Position numbers and translations under genes: made by a program. From Adiantum capillus-veneris (Eukaryota > Streptophyta > Polypodiopsida > Polypodiales > Pteridaceae): 64,000 bases of DNA. Positions 21,708 through 34,102 of this stretch are shown in pieces. The DNA lies in the NCBI GenBank assembly GCA_014529385.2, contig CM043953.1, positions 90,118,342-90,182,341 on the forward strand, read 5' to 3'. Position 1 is the stretch's first letter. Each line of letters starts with the position of its first letter. A model generated the notes under the pieces. The model was not told the origin of the DNA. It did not search any database and was given only the letters and a program-made list of their open reading frames with translations.

Positions 21708-24700
21708 TTACAGCTCAAAAGGCATACTATTGTAGATAGACTCACTGACATCAAATGATATTGTATATAGTTTTGAGTTGCTGGGATGGGGTATCATGGG
21801 GATTTTGATTGCCCAAACAAGATGTGAATATATGAACACCTCTGGCTTTTTGTCAAAAAGCTCGTAGGTCTGCTCATTTATCATACGATAGTAAAACCCT
21901 TTGATAGCATAGGATCCTCGCCCAATGATATTGCCCCAATCATCTTCAGCGTCTGAACGAAACTCCTGAATAGGTGCAGTGCATTTCACTATATAGAAAT
22001 CCACTTTTTCTTCATTGTCATTTGGTGTAGGAACAGCAAAATTATCACCAACAATAAGAGCTTGACTGAGGGTGTCATAGTGCCCTTCATACGGTGCATC
22101 CTCATTTATTTCATCGTCATCGTCTCCCCTTCTTCTGTAGGCTCCAAAATAAGGTATGTCCAGAAAAGAACGTGTGACTTGCTCACACATCTCCTCCACT
22201 TTTCTTGTATACATGCACTACAGAAACAAGACAATGAACGTGTTCTCAAAGCAGTTGTATCATGCTCTGAATATGCAAAAACAAAGTGCATTGAGCGGCC
22301 TTCACATTTTTTATAGCCTTCACATCCCAATTTTTTCCCCTTTCGACATCCCCCAATTCAATCACCCAAAAAATCCTGCTTACATAACGGGCCTAGGATG
22401 CATAGGTGGTTGTAGCACCATCTGACAAGGTCCGTCTCAATAATGCCACAACATCTGCAGCACAATCTATCTTTGGGAAGTTTGGCTGCAATTGGTATTG
22501 AGTTAAAGACCTTTTTATCACTGCTCCCGCACCGTCGTGTTCTCCCTTACCATGGCCGGATCCAAAAAAGTTCCAAGACATTTTCCATCCCGTAAAAACA
22601 CTGTTTCTGCATTTTATTCAATGGATAGAAGAAGATTAATATACTCTTGGCACGATAAAATTACCAAAAAAAACACGTATTATAATATTACTGATGTTAG
22701 ACAAGCATTTTGTTACAACTTTAATGCCAATATTATAGGTCTCTATATTAAAACCACCTTCAGATAATGTTTGTTAGAACATGGTATACCTGACAAGGAA
22801 ATAGAATGGTCTTCTTGCTTTGAATTGTGAAGCTGCTCCATTAGACCATACCCAATGACGCCTTATGTTTAGACCAAATTGCTTTAGCCATTCTGCATGT
22901 TTCAGAAAACAGTGTTGAACAAAATGTGTGTCATGTTGCTTGTCATCTGAAATGAAGAAGTGAATTGTCTTGTGGATGTCACCTGCATAATATAAAAATC
23001 ATAAATTATTAAAGGCTTAATACAAAAGAAATAATATTGATCTAGGGTGATGTCGTTACCTGCAATTCGGAAATATGTTATGTGCACAAAAATAGTTACT
23101 TGATTTGAATACCAGTGCATGGACTGAATCTCATTTTGTTTTTTGAAACTATAATTTTCAGCAAAGTCAACAACTGACACAACAACATCTTCTGGAAAGC
23201 TTTGTATACATTCCTTATATTGTTCTGCTTGCCATCTATACACAAAATTATGCATTATGTATTTCTTAAGATGGTCTTTGAACATGACTGAGAGATCCTG
23301 GCATGATGTTTCCTTATGCAACAAGACTTTCCTTTTCTTCTTCTGACCGTCACGCGCAGTTCCTACTTCTAGGTCCTCAAAAATCTTCACCACAATCTTT
23401 TTAGCAATAAATGCAGCCTCTGCATCACAAAAATCTAACTTATATGGGCCACACCTTTTACATTGACCACTCAAGCAGGCAAGGGCATGGAAGGTAGACG
23501 TATCTGATTTTGGACACTGTATAGAGTCCAATAAGGCCGTTACACTCTTGATAGGGTTTTTTGGTGCCTTGCATCCACCATTGTCTTTGCATATGTTGCA
23601 TTGACATTGGAAAGCTTTTCCATGCAGACCGAATACAGAACTTCGCATGTGATTTATGGCATCCTTTAGGAAGGACATTTGAACATGTGAAATGCAGCAG
23701 CAAGTATATCGGTCTCTCAATTTCCACACAAAATATGGCTTCATGTACTCAAACGCACGCTGCCTTATTACAATTTCAGGGTATTGTTCTTTGAAGTTGA
23801 GAAAGAGCTCCACTAACAATGAAAAACATATATGGTTAAAGAACATTGAAGAAAATTGCAGGCTTTTATTATCTTTGGAGAAAACTGTTACATTACTATA
23901 AACCAGTGTTTTTATTTCAAACCAGTATGTTTTTTCACTTAATTGGTTAGGCAAACCAGTACATATGAACATATGTCCTTGTTACGTACCAGTGGTATAT
24001 AAGTGTTAACCAGTTCAAATGTTCTTACTGCTGATGTAAACTAGTCTTTTCATTTAAAACCGGTATGCTATTTACCTAACCAGTACATGTGAGCACTTAA
24101 CCACGATGTATACCATTGAGAAATAAGTGTTAAAAAAATGAACACATGTCCTTGGTACATACCAGTGGTATATAAGTGTCAACCAGTTCAAATGTTCTAC
24201 TGCTAATGTAAATCAGTCTTTTCATTTAAAACCGGTATGTTATTTACCTAACCAGTACATGTGAGCACTTAACAACGATGTATACCAGTGAGAAATAAGT
24301 GTTAAAAAAAATGAACACATGTCCTTGGTACATACCAGTGGTATATAAGTGTCAACCAGTTCAAATGTTCTTACTGCTGATGTAAACCAGTCTTTTCATT
24401 TAAAACCGGTATGTTATTCACCTAACCAGTACACTGGTGATCACTTAACCACGATGTATACCAGTGAGAAATAAGTGTTAAAAAAAAATTACTGGATATG
24501 TAAACCAGTATTTTACTTTCAAACCGATATGTTTTTTACCTATCTAACATGACAAACAGTACATGTGAACACTCAACCAGTACATGTGAACACTTAACCA
24601 CGATGTACACCAGTGAGAAATAAGTGTTAAATGTTTTTCACTGGTTATGTAAACCAGTTTTTTACCTAACTGGTATGACAAACAGTACATGTGAGCACTC

Positions 24701-26338
24701 AACCAAGATGTTTACTGGCATAAAATGTGTAAACGGTTTTAAATCTATTTACTGGTTATGTAAACCGGTATTTTAATATCAAACCGCTATTAGTTTTTAT
24801 ATAACTGGTTATGTATTATGTCTACTACATACCACATATACACTTGACCGAGCTGTAAACTACTGTGAAAATGTGTTAACCAGTTGAAATTGATTTACTC
24901 ATTATATAACCGGTCTTTTCATTTCAAACCGGTATTAGTAAGTGCATAATTGGTCGGGTTAACTACTACATCTTTCGCATACCACATATATACACTTGAC
25001 CAAGTTCTATACTAGTGGGAAAAAAGTGTTAACCAGCTAAAATTAATCTACTGGCTATGTAGACCAGTTTTTTCATTTAAAATCGGTATTTATTACATAA
25101 CTGGTTAGGTTAACCTAGCACAGAGAACCTAGCACAAACCTGCATACTGAGTTCGCTACTAGTACTGACTCGGAGCTGTCAATTGGGGAGCAACTACCAT
25201 GTGGAAGAGATGAGGCAAGGCTGCGAAGCAAGGAAGGGCATACTATGAACGCTATGCAGGCAGGAGCAAACTCACAGAGTACAATCGCTAGGAAATTTGG
25301 GGTTTTTAATTTTAGTCCCGTTTGTTTATACATATCATACGCGTGTGAAAGTATGTGTCTGCAAACGTATGTTTCAGCAAACATACGCGTATGATAAAAA
25401 CTATGTTTCCATTTATATTCTCCTTCACATCCAATATTTATCTACTCTTAATCTAGGACCAAATACAGATTCCCCTTATTTCCATTTATAACTTCCTTCA
25501 TATCCAATTTCATATCTACTCTTATCAACCCAATTATAGTGAATATAGGTCATGAATGCAAATATTAGAAAACAAAAATGGATATAGTGAAGCAAGTTAT
25601 TACCTGAGATTGTTCAAGAAGATGCACAGGATGTTTGACATATGAATTTCTTCCAATACGCTTTCTGCACACATCCTTCTTATTGGGTGAAACACGAGTG
25701 TTAGACATCCAAAAAGATAAGATCAACTCTTTCTCGTCATGTGTTATGAAACCACGATCCATGGGCTATCGAGCACACAAGGGGATTGGCAAATTGCCAT
25801 CACATGATGCCCTCAACCGATTCTTTGCAGCTATGAAGTTCTTCTTGTGCAAATTTAGCAATTTAGATGCAGCTGAAACATTCACTTTTGAGGTAGATGT
25901 ACACTCAACATTCATAAGCATTGTGGTGATGAAACTTTTAAGAAAGAGCTCCTGTCCGCTCTTGGGTAATTTGATTGCATCTATTGTGCTACGTATGGCT
26001 TCAACGAAGGTTGTTTGTGCCCTGGGCATGTCACGGTCTCCAAGAGAAGGATGATTGACAAACTTGCACAAAATATCTGAGCATGATGCAACATCGAGGG
26101 CCTTTGTACGCCGATTGAAGAGAATAACAAGGTCATTGCAAAGTCTTTGATGCTTTGCATCATCAGCACCATTTTGATCATTATCTTCCTCACGTGGTAC
26201 CTGCTCAAGCTTGTTCATAGCACGTTGCTCCCTCTTTCTCCTAGCATGATATTCCTTGACCGCATCAACAGCATACCTAGCACATAGTTCACAGTGAGGC
26301 TGAGAGCAGTCACATACAGTGTGAGATTCTTGCTCCAT
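21708..26338 (-). pseudogene. Spliced DDE-type transposase-like gene of the 10.2-kb transposon
   Basis: Start ATG at 26338 (MEQESHTVCDCSQPHCELC, possible zinc site). Exons read on the minus strand: 26338-25604 (donor CAG/GTAATA; in-frame TAG at codon 191); about 23812-23060 (RDRYTCCCISHVQ, CQCNICKDNGGC, SVVDFAENYSF, EIQSMHWYSNQVTIFVHITY); 22982-22790 (SDDKQHDTHFVQHCF, HWVWSNGAASQFKARR); from 22606 (WNFFGSGHGKGEHDGAGAVI, then TAG at 22393-22395 and VSRIFWVIELGDVER); and a last part to TAA 21708 (RSLSCFC, VGDNFAVPTPND, EVFIYSHLVWAIKIPMI). Phases fit at three joins; the join into the second exon leaves a 2-base mismatch, so a small exon may be missing, and a frameshift lies near 22250-22330. DFAENY and SNGA look like the first two catalytic sites; the second Asp expected in S-D-G-A is Asn. 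I recall these motifs from uncharacterised transposase-like proteins of invertebrates and plants. Confidence 0.7.
23970..25110. repeat. About 172-bp tandem repeat in transposase intron
   Basis: Three clear units start near 23977, 24149 and 24323 (CCTTGGTACATACCAGTGG ... AAACCGGTATGTTA ... ACCAGTACATGTGAGCAC ... AGAAATAAGTGTTAA); more diverged, rearranged units run to about 25100. AACCAGT and AACCGGTAT recur at about every 20-40 bp. Confidence 0.85.
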
Positions 26339-26731
26339 GCTAGAGAGGGAGAGATTGAGTGAGGTGATAGGACAGCAATAGATGTGTGATAGGCCTACAA
26401 AGTAAAATAGCAATCTGTGCTCCTACACAGAGAGTTAGAGAGAGACAGAAAAACGAGAGAGCAGGAAGACAAAGAGCTGGCTGACGTGCATAGTTAAGAG
26501 CTACAGAGCCGTCTTCTATATTTGAAAAAGAGGTGTGGAAATAGTAATGGTGTAAAGAGCTAGCTAACGTGCATAGTTAAGAGGTACAGAGACGTCTTCT
26601 ATATTTAACAAAAAGCTATGGAAATTCTATATTTAATTAAAAATCTGTTCAAAAGAATATATCGAATTGAACTAATATAGATGGTTTTATGTACCAGTTA
26701 TAAAACCTCTATCCGGGACAAGGTTTTTGGT

Positions 26732-26753
26732 CCACCTATTCATGCATCCACCC
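26732..26753 (-). repeat. Right terminal inverted repeat
   Basis: Exact reverse complement of 16544-16565, followed by ATAA at 26754-26757. Confidence 0.9.
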
Positions 26754-26757
26754 ATAA

Positions 26758-27565
26758 GAAACCATCTATATCATATACGTTCAAATGGTATCAAGAAAGC
26801 CCCTGTGCTTACACATGTGAGACAATGAGATGACCCCTATTAGCTTAAAATAATGGGTTTTTTCTAAATTTCAATTCAAAAACCTCTTTTGTGAGTAAAA
26901 TAATTTAAAATTAAATTAAATTTATGAATTAAAATACCCATCCTTTGAGCATGCGCTATACATTACAAAAATTTCAGGTGCATTCATCGAGATTGCATAA
27001 GTAATTAAGTTAGAAACAAAACCAAAATGATGCATAGCTGTGGCATAATAGAGGGACAAAAATCTCTTAAGCAACATCAATATTTTACATAGACTTATAT
27101 TGCTCTAATAATGCATAATTTTTATATGTCGCTTAAGCGATAGAGGCCTTTTCTTTTTTGTCATGTTTTGAGCATAATTATGTATGTCAAGATTTGCAAG
27201 GAAGTGCTTTGGGCATGTTGTATGCCAAGTTGTGGTGATTTAGAAAGCACTAAAGTGCTTGATGAGCTTTCTATTTGAGAGGCCATCTGTTATCCTTGGA
27301 TAGAGAGAAATCCTTTTCCTTCTTGACTGTATGGCTTTGTGCATTTAGGTATAATTATGTAGCTAAGTAACCATGTTTATCGCATCTTCAATGCGAGGCA
27401 ATGATCTCTTTGTGAGTTTGACTGCAAAAGGAATTTCTTGCCTTGAAGATTGATGCTCTCATGTCCAGGATTGATGCCCTAATGACACAAATTATACTGA
27501 CATATTGATGCCAATATATAATAAACACATGATGCAACTTTGTCACTAATGTCCTTTGGAAGGAC
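26758..27565. other. Gene-free AT-rich DNA
   Basis: Flank of the DNA transposon up to the degraded gypsy copy. No frame, repeat or site that I can support. Confidence 0.5.
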
Positions 27566-27569
27566 CCCT

Positions 27570-28588
27570 TCGACACTAAGGTCATACTCCTCATGGAGCT
27601 GTGCATCTATAAAATAGTACCTAATCTCGTAAGTTACGTATACGTGAGTTAAATTACCCTACCCACTACTTTGAATTATTGGCCGTTGTGCATGCTCTTA
27701 AAGTATAGTGACATTATCTTCTTGGGAGGAGATTTGAACTACATACCAACCATAAAAGCCTGAAGTTGATCTACACCCAACCTGGCCTTAATATGTGGCA
27801 ACGAAGATGCATGGAGTTGTTATGTGAGTATGATTTCGGAATTTAATATAAACCTGGGAAGGAAAATCTTGTGGCCGATGCCTTGAGCCAAAAGAGTACA
27901 GTAGCGGCTATCACAACCTCTACTACTTCAATTGACCTTATTTGAGAAGGTATGACTCAGGACCCGTATTACTTAAGCATCCAGTAATTGATGAACTTAA
28001 ATAATCACACGAAGAAGCAAAAAAGGCAAATCAAAGGCTTTCATGTTAAAGGAGATGACCTTTACTTCTGTAACCGTCTTTGTATTCCAAATCAAGGTGG
28101 AATCAAAATTCAGATATTACAGGAAGCTCGTGATATACGTAACAGGACATCCAGGATACATTAAAACTTACTCTAGTGTAAGAAAGAGTTTCTTTTGGCC
28201 AAGACTAAAGAGTGATGTGTTGAACTATGTTACGAGATGTTTAACATGTCCACGTATAAAAGCTAAACGAATTTGATACCCCGGTAAGCTTCAACCTATT
28301 GATGCTCCACAAATGAAATGGGAATGCATATCCATGGATTTTATCACAGGACTTCCTACATCTCTGGGATATGACTCTATTTTTGTGGTTGCTGATATGC
28401 TTACAAAAATGACCCATTTATTTCCAATCAAGACAACGTTTGCGGCTAAGGATATAGCTCAAGTCTTCATGAAAGGTGTTCTCATGTATCACGGTTTACC
28501 TTGACGGATAATTTTTTATCGTGATTGCGAAGTTCACCTCTAATTTTTGGAAAGATTTATTCTCAGCTACAGGACCTAGTTAGCCTTT
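27570..28588 (+). pseudogene. RNase H and integrase (N-terminal and core) relic of chromovirus
   Basis: In several frames with many stops: RNase H end (SRKLRIRELNYPTHYFELLA, HYLLGRRFELHTNHKSLKLI, ADALSQ), integrase zinc-binding region (GHPGYIKTYSSVRKSFFWP, CLTCPRIKAKR) and catalytic core start (MKWECISMDFITGLPTSLG, VVADMLTKMTHLFP). The core breaks off at KDLFSATG...AFST, exactly at the nested insertion. Stops include a TAG-TGA pair at about 27700 where relatives have Trp-Arg. Confidence 0.8.
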
Positions 28589-28593
28589 AGTAC

Positions 28594-30203
28594 TGTACTG
28601 AAATTGGCCTATTTAACTTGAGAGTAGCGGAAATTAATGAGAGTACTTTTGAGAAATGACTTTGTGAGCATAGCGGGTGAACATAATTGAAGATAGCAAC
28701 ATAATCATAGCAATTATTTAACTTGGCATGAACGATACTTTTGCAAGAGAGAGAATTTAGAGAACATGACAATAGTTGAGGACCGGATTTATGTGGAGCC
28801 GATCCCCCCTCCAATATGCATTTGTATTATGATTTCTCCCATTAAGAGAGACTTGTTACAATACAATCTTTGTGTTCCTTGTAACCTAGGTGATGCAATG
28901 AAGATGGAAAGCTTTATGCATCACAAGCATAACATAACCTTGAGGAAAGCTTTAACTATCCAAGGCCTCAGTCCCAAGACCTCAAACACCTTCGAATGTG
29001 GAGAGAGCTAGCAAGGAATGAGGGCAGGGAAGAGGAAGAAGAAACATTTCATAGGAGAAAGAATTAGTTCCTCACTTATCATAACTCTTCTTGCTAGCAT
29101 ACATAATAGCATAGTAATGAAGAAGAAGGAGATGGCAAGCTTAAGCATTGAATCATGGCTCTTGGTTGGATTTGCACTCCATAGCCAAGAGTGTTGGTGT
29201 AGGCTCTCAACCTCTACTTGCTTGGAGAAGGAGAGGGAGCTCTTGCACTTTGCATAGCACACAATGAGAGTGTTTGTAAGTTTGTGTGGGTGAGTATATA
29301 TTCTAAGCAACCCCCTAGCTTGCTTGGGCCAACCCCCCTTGTAGCTCATGCTTTAAGCTCATTGGACCCCTCCAGGCCTAGCCAATCACAAGCAGGAGGC
29401 ATTACAAGTAGCAAGGGTAGCCTTGAGACAAGTGTCCCCCTTTCCCCTTTGAGAGAGAGGACCTTATAAATGCAAAATCAATTAATTAAATATCCTAAAT
29501 TATCATTGGACCCCTTGGGTGGCAGACCAATAGGCTTCAGGCACACCATGAGGGCAACATGAAGAGGAACTTGACAAGTGTCCCTTCTGCTTTCTTGGTA
29601 CCATGCATGCCTTGTGTGACTGTGTGGCTGTTCTCTCTCATCCCCCCTTATCTAGGGCTCGGCCCCTCCTTGTAGGGATTGAATATTTGACTTTTTGACA
29701 ACTCAAGCCCCTCATGCATAGGCCCAGTTCCCACCACAAGCTTGGCCCTTAAGCACTTTAATCTTGGGCTGGGTTCTCACCTCAAGTGCAACCCTAGCAT
29801 CTCAACATGTCAAGCACCTCAAGCATCTCAAGCACCTCAATCATCAACACCTCAAGCACCTCAGTCATCAAGCATGACAAGCAGGACTAGCACCTCGAGC
29901 TGGGTCGGGTTCCCGCCTCAAGCTCAACCCTAGCTTACCTAAGGTCAAGGACTTTTACACACATTATTGGAGGTCTTCAATGAAGCTAACCCTAAGGTAT
30001 GATGCTCCATTGGTTAGCCTTTCTTTTTGATAGACCATCTCTCATTTGGGCCCCTTTACCATTGGCCCCATGTTGAGATAGATCTATAAGCACATGTCTA
30101 TATCTTAACACTTGTTCCCGTTTATTCTCCCACATTAAGTGATCAGTTTAATATGAGAAAATCATTTGGGTTGGTTAGATATTAGATATTAGATTTGATG
30201 ACA
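28594..30203 (-). mobile_element. 3' LTR of nested gypsy element (1,610 bp)
   Basis: Plus-strand ends are TGTACTGAAATTGG and TTTGATGACA. It keeps a roughly 1-kb middle part that the other LTR lacks. Within it, repeated CAAGCACCTCAA-type units lie at about 29790-29880. Short frames in it are not genes. Confidence 0.9.
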
Positions 30204-30216
30204 TTACCTCTCTCTT
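30204..30216 (-). other. Polypurine tract of nested gypsy element
   Basis: Minus strand AAGAGAGAGGTAA directly abuts the 3' LTR start TGTCATC. The same tract borders the LTR at 41496. Confidence 0.8.
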
Positions 30217-30678
30217 GAAATCATAGGCGTCCTCGACTATGAGGTAGAAGAGATAAAGCCTTAGTCATTAGTCAATTTTACTTAGCGGGTAGAGGATCCC
30301 TTTTTACCCTACGACATCTTTCCAAGATGGATGACTAATCCATTTGGTGCTTGGGAGACATAGCTGCCGCACACATGTCTGCTCTTTAGTCCATTTCATT
30401 CTCCCAAAGTAGAGTGACAAATTCTACTTGGTGCTTGAGAGACGTCGTCATCACAAACATGATTCTAAGCATGCATATTAGTTAAATTTGTGCACAATTG
30501 AAAAGAGGACTAGTCTTATAAGACAAAAATATGAGTCATTTAAAAGAAATTTGTACATTTGCTTACTGTAATGTAGCATTGTAAGCATTGACAAAGATCA
30601 TACTATCCTTAAGCTGTAATCCTTGCATCCATCTAGCATCTTCAAAAAAGGTTAATTTTTGTACTTATTAAGATAGCG

Positions 30679-32058
30679 TCAGATAATCTTACCATGTTCT
30701 AGTACCTTGTCTTCATGCCAAAGGACAGCTTCAGGTTGTAGCACCTCTTCTTGGTCTTCAACTTCGGGAGGGTCTTCAATAATTGGTTCACTTGGTGGCT
30801 CGCCTTTGTAGGGCTTAAGTAGGTTTACATGAAAGGCATTGTGTATGAGCCAATGGTTGGGCAACTTGAGTTGATAAGCCGTCTCATTGATAGGCTTCAA
30901 GATTTGGAAAGGACCATAGTATCTTTTTGCTAGTTTAGCATAATAATTTTGATGGCTCGTAGGATTTTTGCCCGTCGTTTGCCTTAATCGAGCCTTAGGA
31001 AACTTGAGTAAGACCCAATCATTTTCTTTGAACATTAAGGCCCTTCTGTGCTTATCCGCAGTAGCTTTTTGCCTTTGTTGAGAGATGGATATAGCCTCCT
31101 TAATCTTTTGAAAAGATTCTTGTAGGTCACAGCTATACTCAACGGTGACGAAGATCTTCCCATGTACTTTGAGTAGCAAGGGACTTTTAGGTCTTCCCTC
31201 AATGATCTCAACAGGTGCTTTTCCCGTAGAAGTATGTACAGTATTATTGTAGGCATACTCTACAAGAGGTAAGTACTTTTCCCATTGTGATCGTTGATCT
31301 ACTTCGGTAACATAAGTCTTGAGTTGATCGAGTATCGTAAGATTGGCTATTTCACTTTGGCCATCGGTTTGTGGGTGATAGGCCGAAGAGAAATTCAATC
31401 TTGTTCCTAGATTTTCAAAGAGACCTTTCCAAAAATTACTGGTCATTCTAGGATCTCTATCCGACACGATGGATGTGGGTAATCCATGGTGCTTGAAAAT
31501 CTAAGATATGAAGAGAGTTGCCATTTTATGTGCCTTAATAGTCTTTTTGATAGGAATAAAATGTGCTTGTTTGCTAAACCTGTCTACTATTGTCCATATT
31601 CCCGTATTCCCATGGATAGACTTGGGTAATCCAAAGATGAAATCCATGGATATACTCTCCCATGGTGAATTTGGAATAAGCAATGGCTGGAGTAATCCAG
31701 GTTGCTTCTCTCTATCATACTTGGTCTTTTGGCATACTACACATTTTGAAACATACTCTTGTATGTCCACTTTTATGGTAGGCCAATAGAAGTATGTCTC
31801 TACTCCCTGGAGAGTAGGTTGAATACCTCTATGCCCCGCATATGGAGGAGCATGGGATTAATACATAACTTTATCACAAAGGGAATGTGTAACACATAGC
31901 CTATTGCCGTGGAGAAGATAACCATCCTGCAAGGTGAATGGTTCCTCTTTCTTCCCCAAAGCAAGGGCTGACATTATGTCTCTATAGTCAGGGTCAGTAG
32001 CATACTCATCTATCATAGAAGATAGATCATTATGAGTAGCTATAGATACCGCATTCAC
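30679..32058 (-). pseudogene. Integrase of nested gypsy element
   Basis: Zinc-binding domain (SHAPPYAGHRGIQ, YVSKCVVCQKTKYDRE), catalytic core (SISMDFIFGLPKS with the first Asp, IVSDRDPRMTSNFW with the second, YHPQTDGQSE with the Glu) and a C-terminal domain (KENDWVLLKFPKARLRQTTG, RYYGPFQILKPINETAYQLK, HNAFHVNLLKPY) ending in a chromodomain-like tail with WHEDKVLEHGKI. Broken by TAA at about 31858 and 31501. Inserts element DNA into the genome when intact. Confidence 0.88.
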
Positions 32059-32064
32059 TTTTGG

Positions 32065-33339
32065 TCATCGTGAAAGTGCATCGGCCACTTGATTGTGCTT
32101 ACTAGCAATGTGAGCAATATGAAAATTAAATTGTGAAAGAAAATTTTCCCACCTCATTTGCTTGTCAAAAAGCTTGGTTTGCGTCATGAAATACTTGAGA
32201 CTTTGGTGATCGGTTCGTTGAATGAATGGAGTCCCCAATAAGTAGTGCTTCCATGTGTCTAGGGCATGTAGAACATCTAAAATCTCTTTCTCATAAATGC
32301 CCAAGACTCTCGCTCATCAGTATTGAGCCTTCGGCTCTCATATGCTATGGCATTCCCTTCTTGAAGCAAAAGTGCTCCAAGGCAATCACCACAAGCATCA
32401 CATTGGACCTCAAATGGTTTTGAGAGATCCGAAAGTACGAGGACTGGTTGGGAAGTAAGCTTCTCTTTGAGCTTATCAAAATCATTTTGCTCCTTAGCAG
32501 TCCACACATACTTAACGTTCTTCTTAGTTAAGTCGTGTAGTGGTCCTGCTACTTGAGAGAATTTTGTTATGAAGCGTCTATAATATGCACACATACCAAT
32601 AAAGCTTCTTAGCTCATGTAGATTCCTTGGGTTAGGCCATGCTTTTATTATCCCTAACTTCGATGGATCCATACGGATACCATCTTGAGAGATAGTATGA
32701 CCTAAGTATTGAATCTCTTGAAGGAAAAAATCACTTTTCTTTTGGTTGAGAAAAAACTTATTCTCCCTCATGCTTGAAAAATCACTTGGATATGTTGCTT
32801 ATGTTCCTCCAAAGACTTGGAGTAGATGATGATATCATCAAAGAACACTCCAGTGAATTTTCAGTATGGTCTAAAAATTTTCTCCATTAGACGATTGAAT
32901 GTAGCTGGTGCATTAGTCAAACCAAAAGGCATGACTAGATATTCATAAAGACCAAACGTCGTGCGAACCACGGTCTTTAAGATATCTTCATCCACTATCC
33001 TCATTTGATGATAGCCACTCTTAAGGTCAATCCTACTGAAGTAGGTAGAGCCTTGTAGCTTATCAAACAGATCTTCCACCCGAGGCACGGAAAATCTATT
33101 TTTGATAGTGATATGGTTAAATTCTCGATAGTCCACACACATGCGGTATGTACCATCTTTCTTTTTCACTAAAAGGACTAGAGAACAAAGGGAGAGGAAC
33201 TAGGCCTCACCATCCCTTTGTCTACCAACTCTTGTACTTGCCTCATGATCTCCTCTTGTTGAGCTTGTGAGACTCGATAAGGAGGCTTGTTCGATGGTGA
33301 GCTTCCATGAAGGAGCTCAATGCGATGGTCATCATCCCC
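32065..33339 (-). pseudogene. pol: Reverse transcriptase and RNase H of nested gypsy element
   Basis: Reading through breaks gives [34 protein letters not shown] (motif A), [10 protein letters not shown] (B), then TGA-broken FFDDIIIYS (C, catalytic Asp pair), then LGHTISQDGIRMDPSK and the connection domain. RNase H shows VQCDACGDCLGALLLQ, EKEILDVLHALDTWKHYL after a frameshift near 32290, and TDHQSLKYF. The order and spacing are those of Ty3/gypsy. Stops near 32858 and the frameshift make this copy inactive. Confidence 0.88.
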
Positions 33340-33915
33340 TCATTTTGGAGGTAAGTCCATAGGGATATCATCGATGAACACATCTTGGAATCCTTTTAGA
33401 AAATTAGAGAAGTCTAACTCTTCTTGATTCCTACCAGTTACTTTTGATGAAACATTAGGATCTTTTGGAGACTCTTTGACAAAAATCATATACGCAGAAA
33501 CTGAGCTCTTCATTGATTTATCAAAACCAGGAGAATTTACAAGTGGAATAGAGTGACCACGCTCACTAGCATCTATATACATATTCTTTCCCCTGTAAGT
33601 GAAGTAAATTCTCCTTTCAGGGAACTTCATATTGGCAACCATGAGATCAAACCATGGTGCCCCTAAGATAACATCCTCATGTTGGAGAGGAGAGATGGAA
33701 AAGTCTTCTTTGTTGACATAGCTTTGGACATGAAACCTCAACTTCCCAATCAAGTGAGTAAAAAAGGCTTTTTGTCCCTTGAAAGCTGCGTCAGTGGTTA
33801 CCATATCTCCCATCTCGAAAGCTTGAATTCCCAACTTGGTGGCCAACTCCATTGATATCAAATTGTGAGTAGAGCCAGGGTCAAACAAGATGAATGCATC
33901 ATGCTCTCTTACCTT
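33340..33915 (-). pseudogene. Aspartic protease of nested gypsy element
   Basis: Retropepsin-like domain that would cut the polyprotein. The catalytic motif, usually D-S/T-G-A/S, reads FDPGSTHNLIS: the residue after Asp is Pro, a substitution also common in plant chromovirus annotations, so activity cannot be judged. DVILGAPWFDLM matches the second conserved motif. The frame runs into FSNFLKGFQDVFIDDIP, the linker before RT, and stops at TGA 33340. Confidence 0.8.
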
Positions 33916-34102
33916 TCCTCAAGCATAGGAGAGTGATGAGACTTTGCAATGAGCATGCTCTTTTGGAGCTTCGATGGTGGAAGCCCTAGGAGTCTCATGT
34001 ATTCTTCTTGGGGCAAGAACAATAGCCATGTCCTTGCTCCCGACACTCGAAACACTTATGGTCCTTGCGAAAAGCTTCAAGCTCTTCAAGACAGAATTTT
34101 TT

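Noticed and set aside
22537-22767. Plus-strand 76-codon frame
   Set aside because: Antisense to the transposase exon and intron around 22606, which has spliced-frame and motif support.
23970-25110. CRISPR-like or satellite-like regular spacing
   Set aside because: The whole 172-bp unit is repeated with no unique spacers, so it is a minisatellite in a eukaryotic intron.
29018-29469. Frames of 80-113 codons on both strands
   Set aside because: They lie within the 1.6-kb LTR of the nested gypsy element and are removed in the other LTR by deletion.
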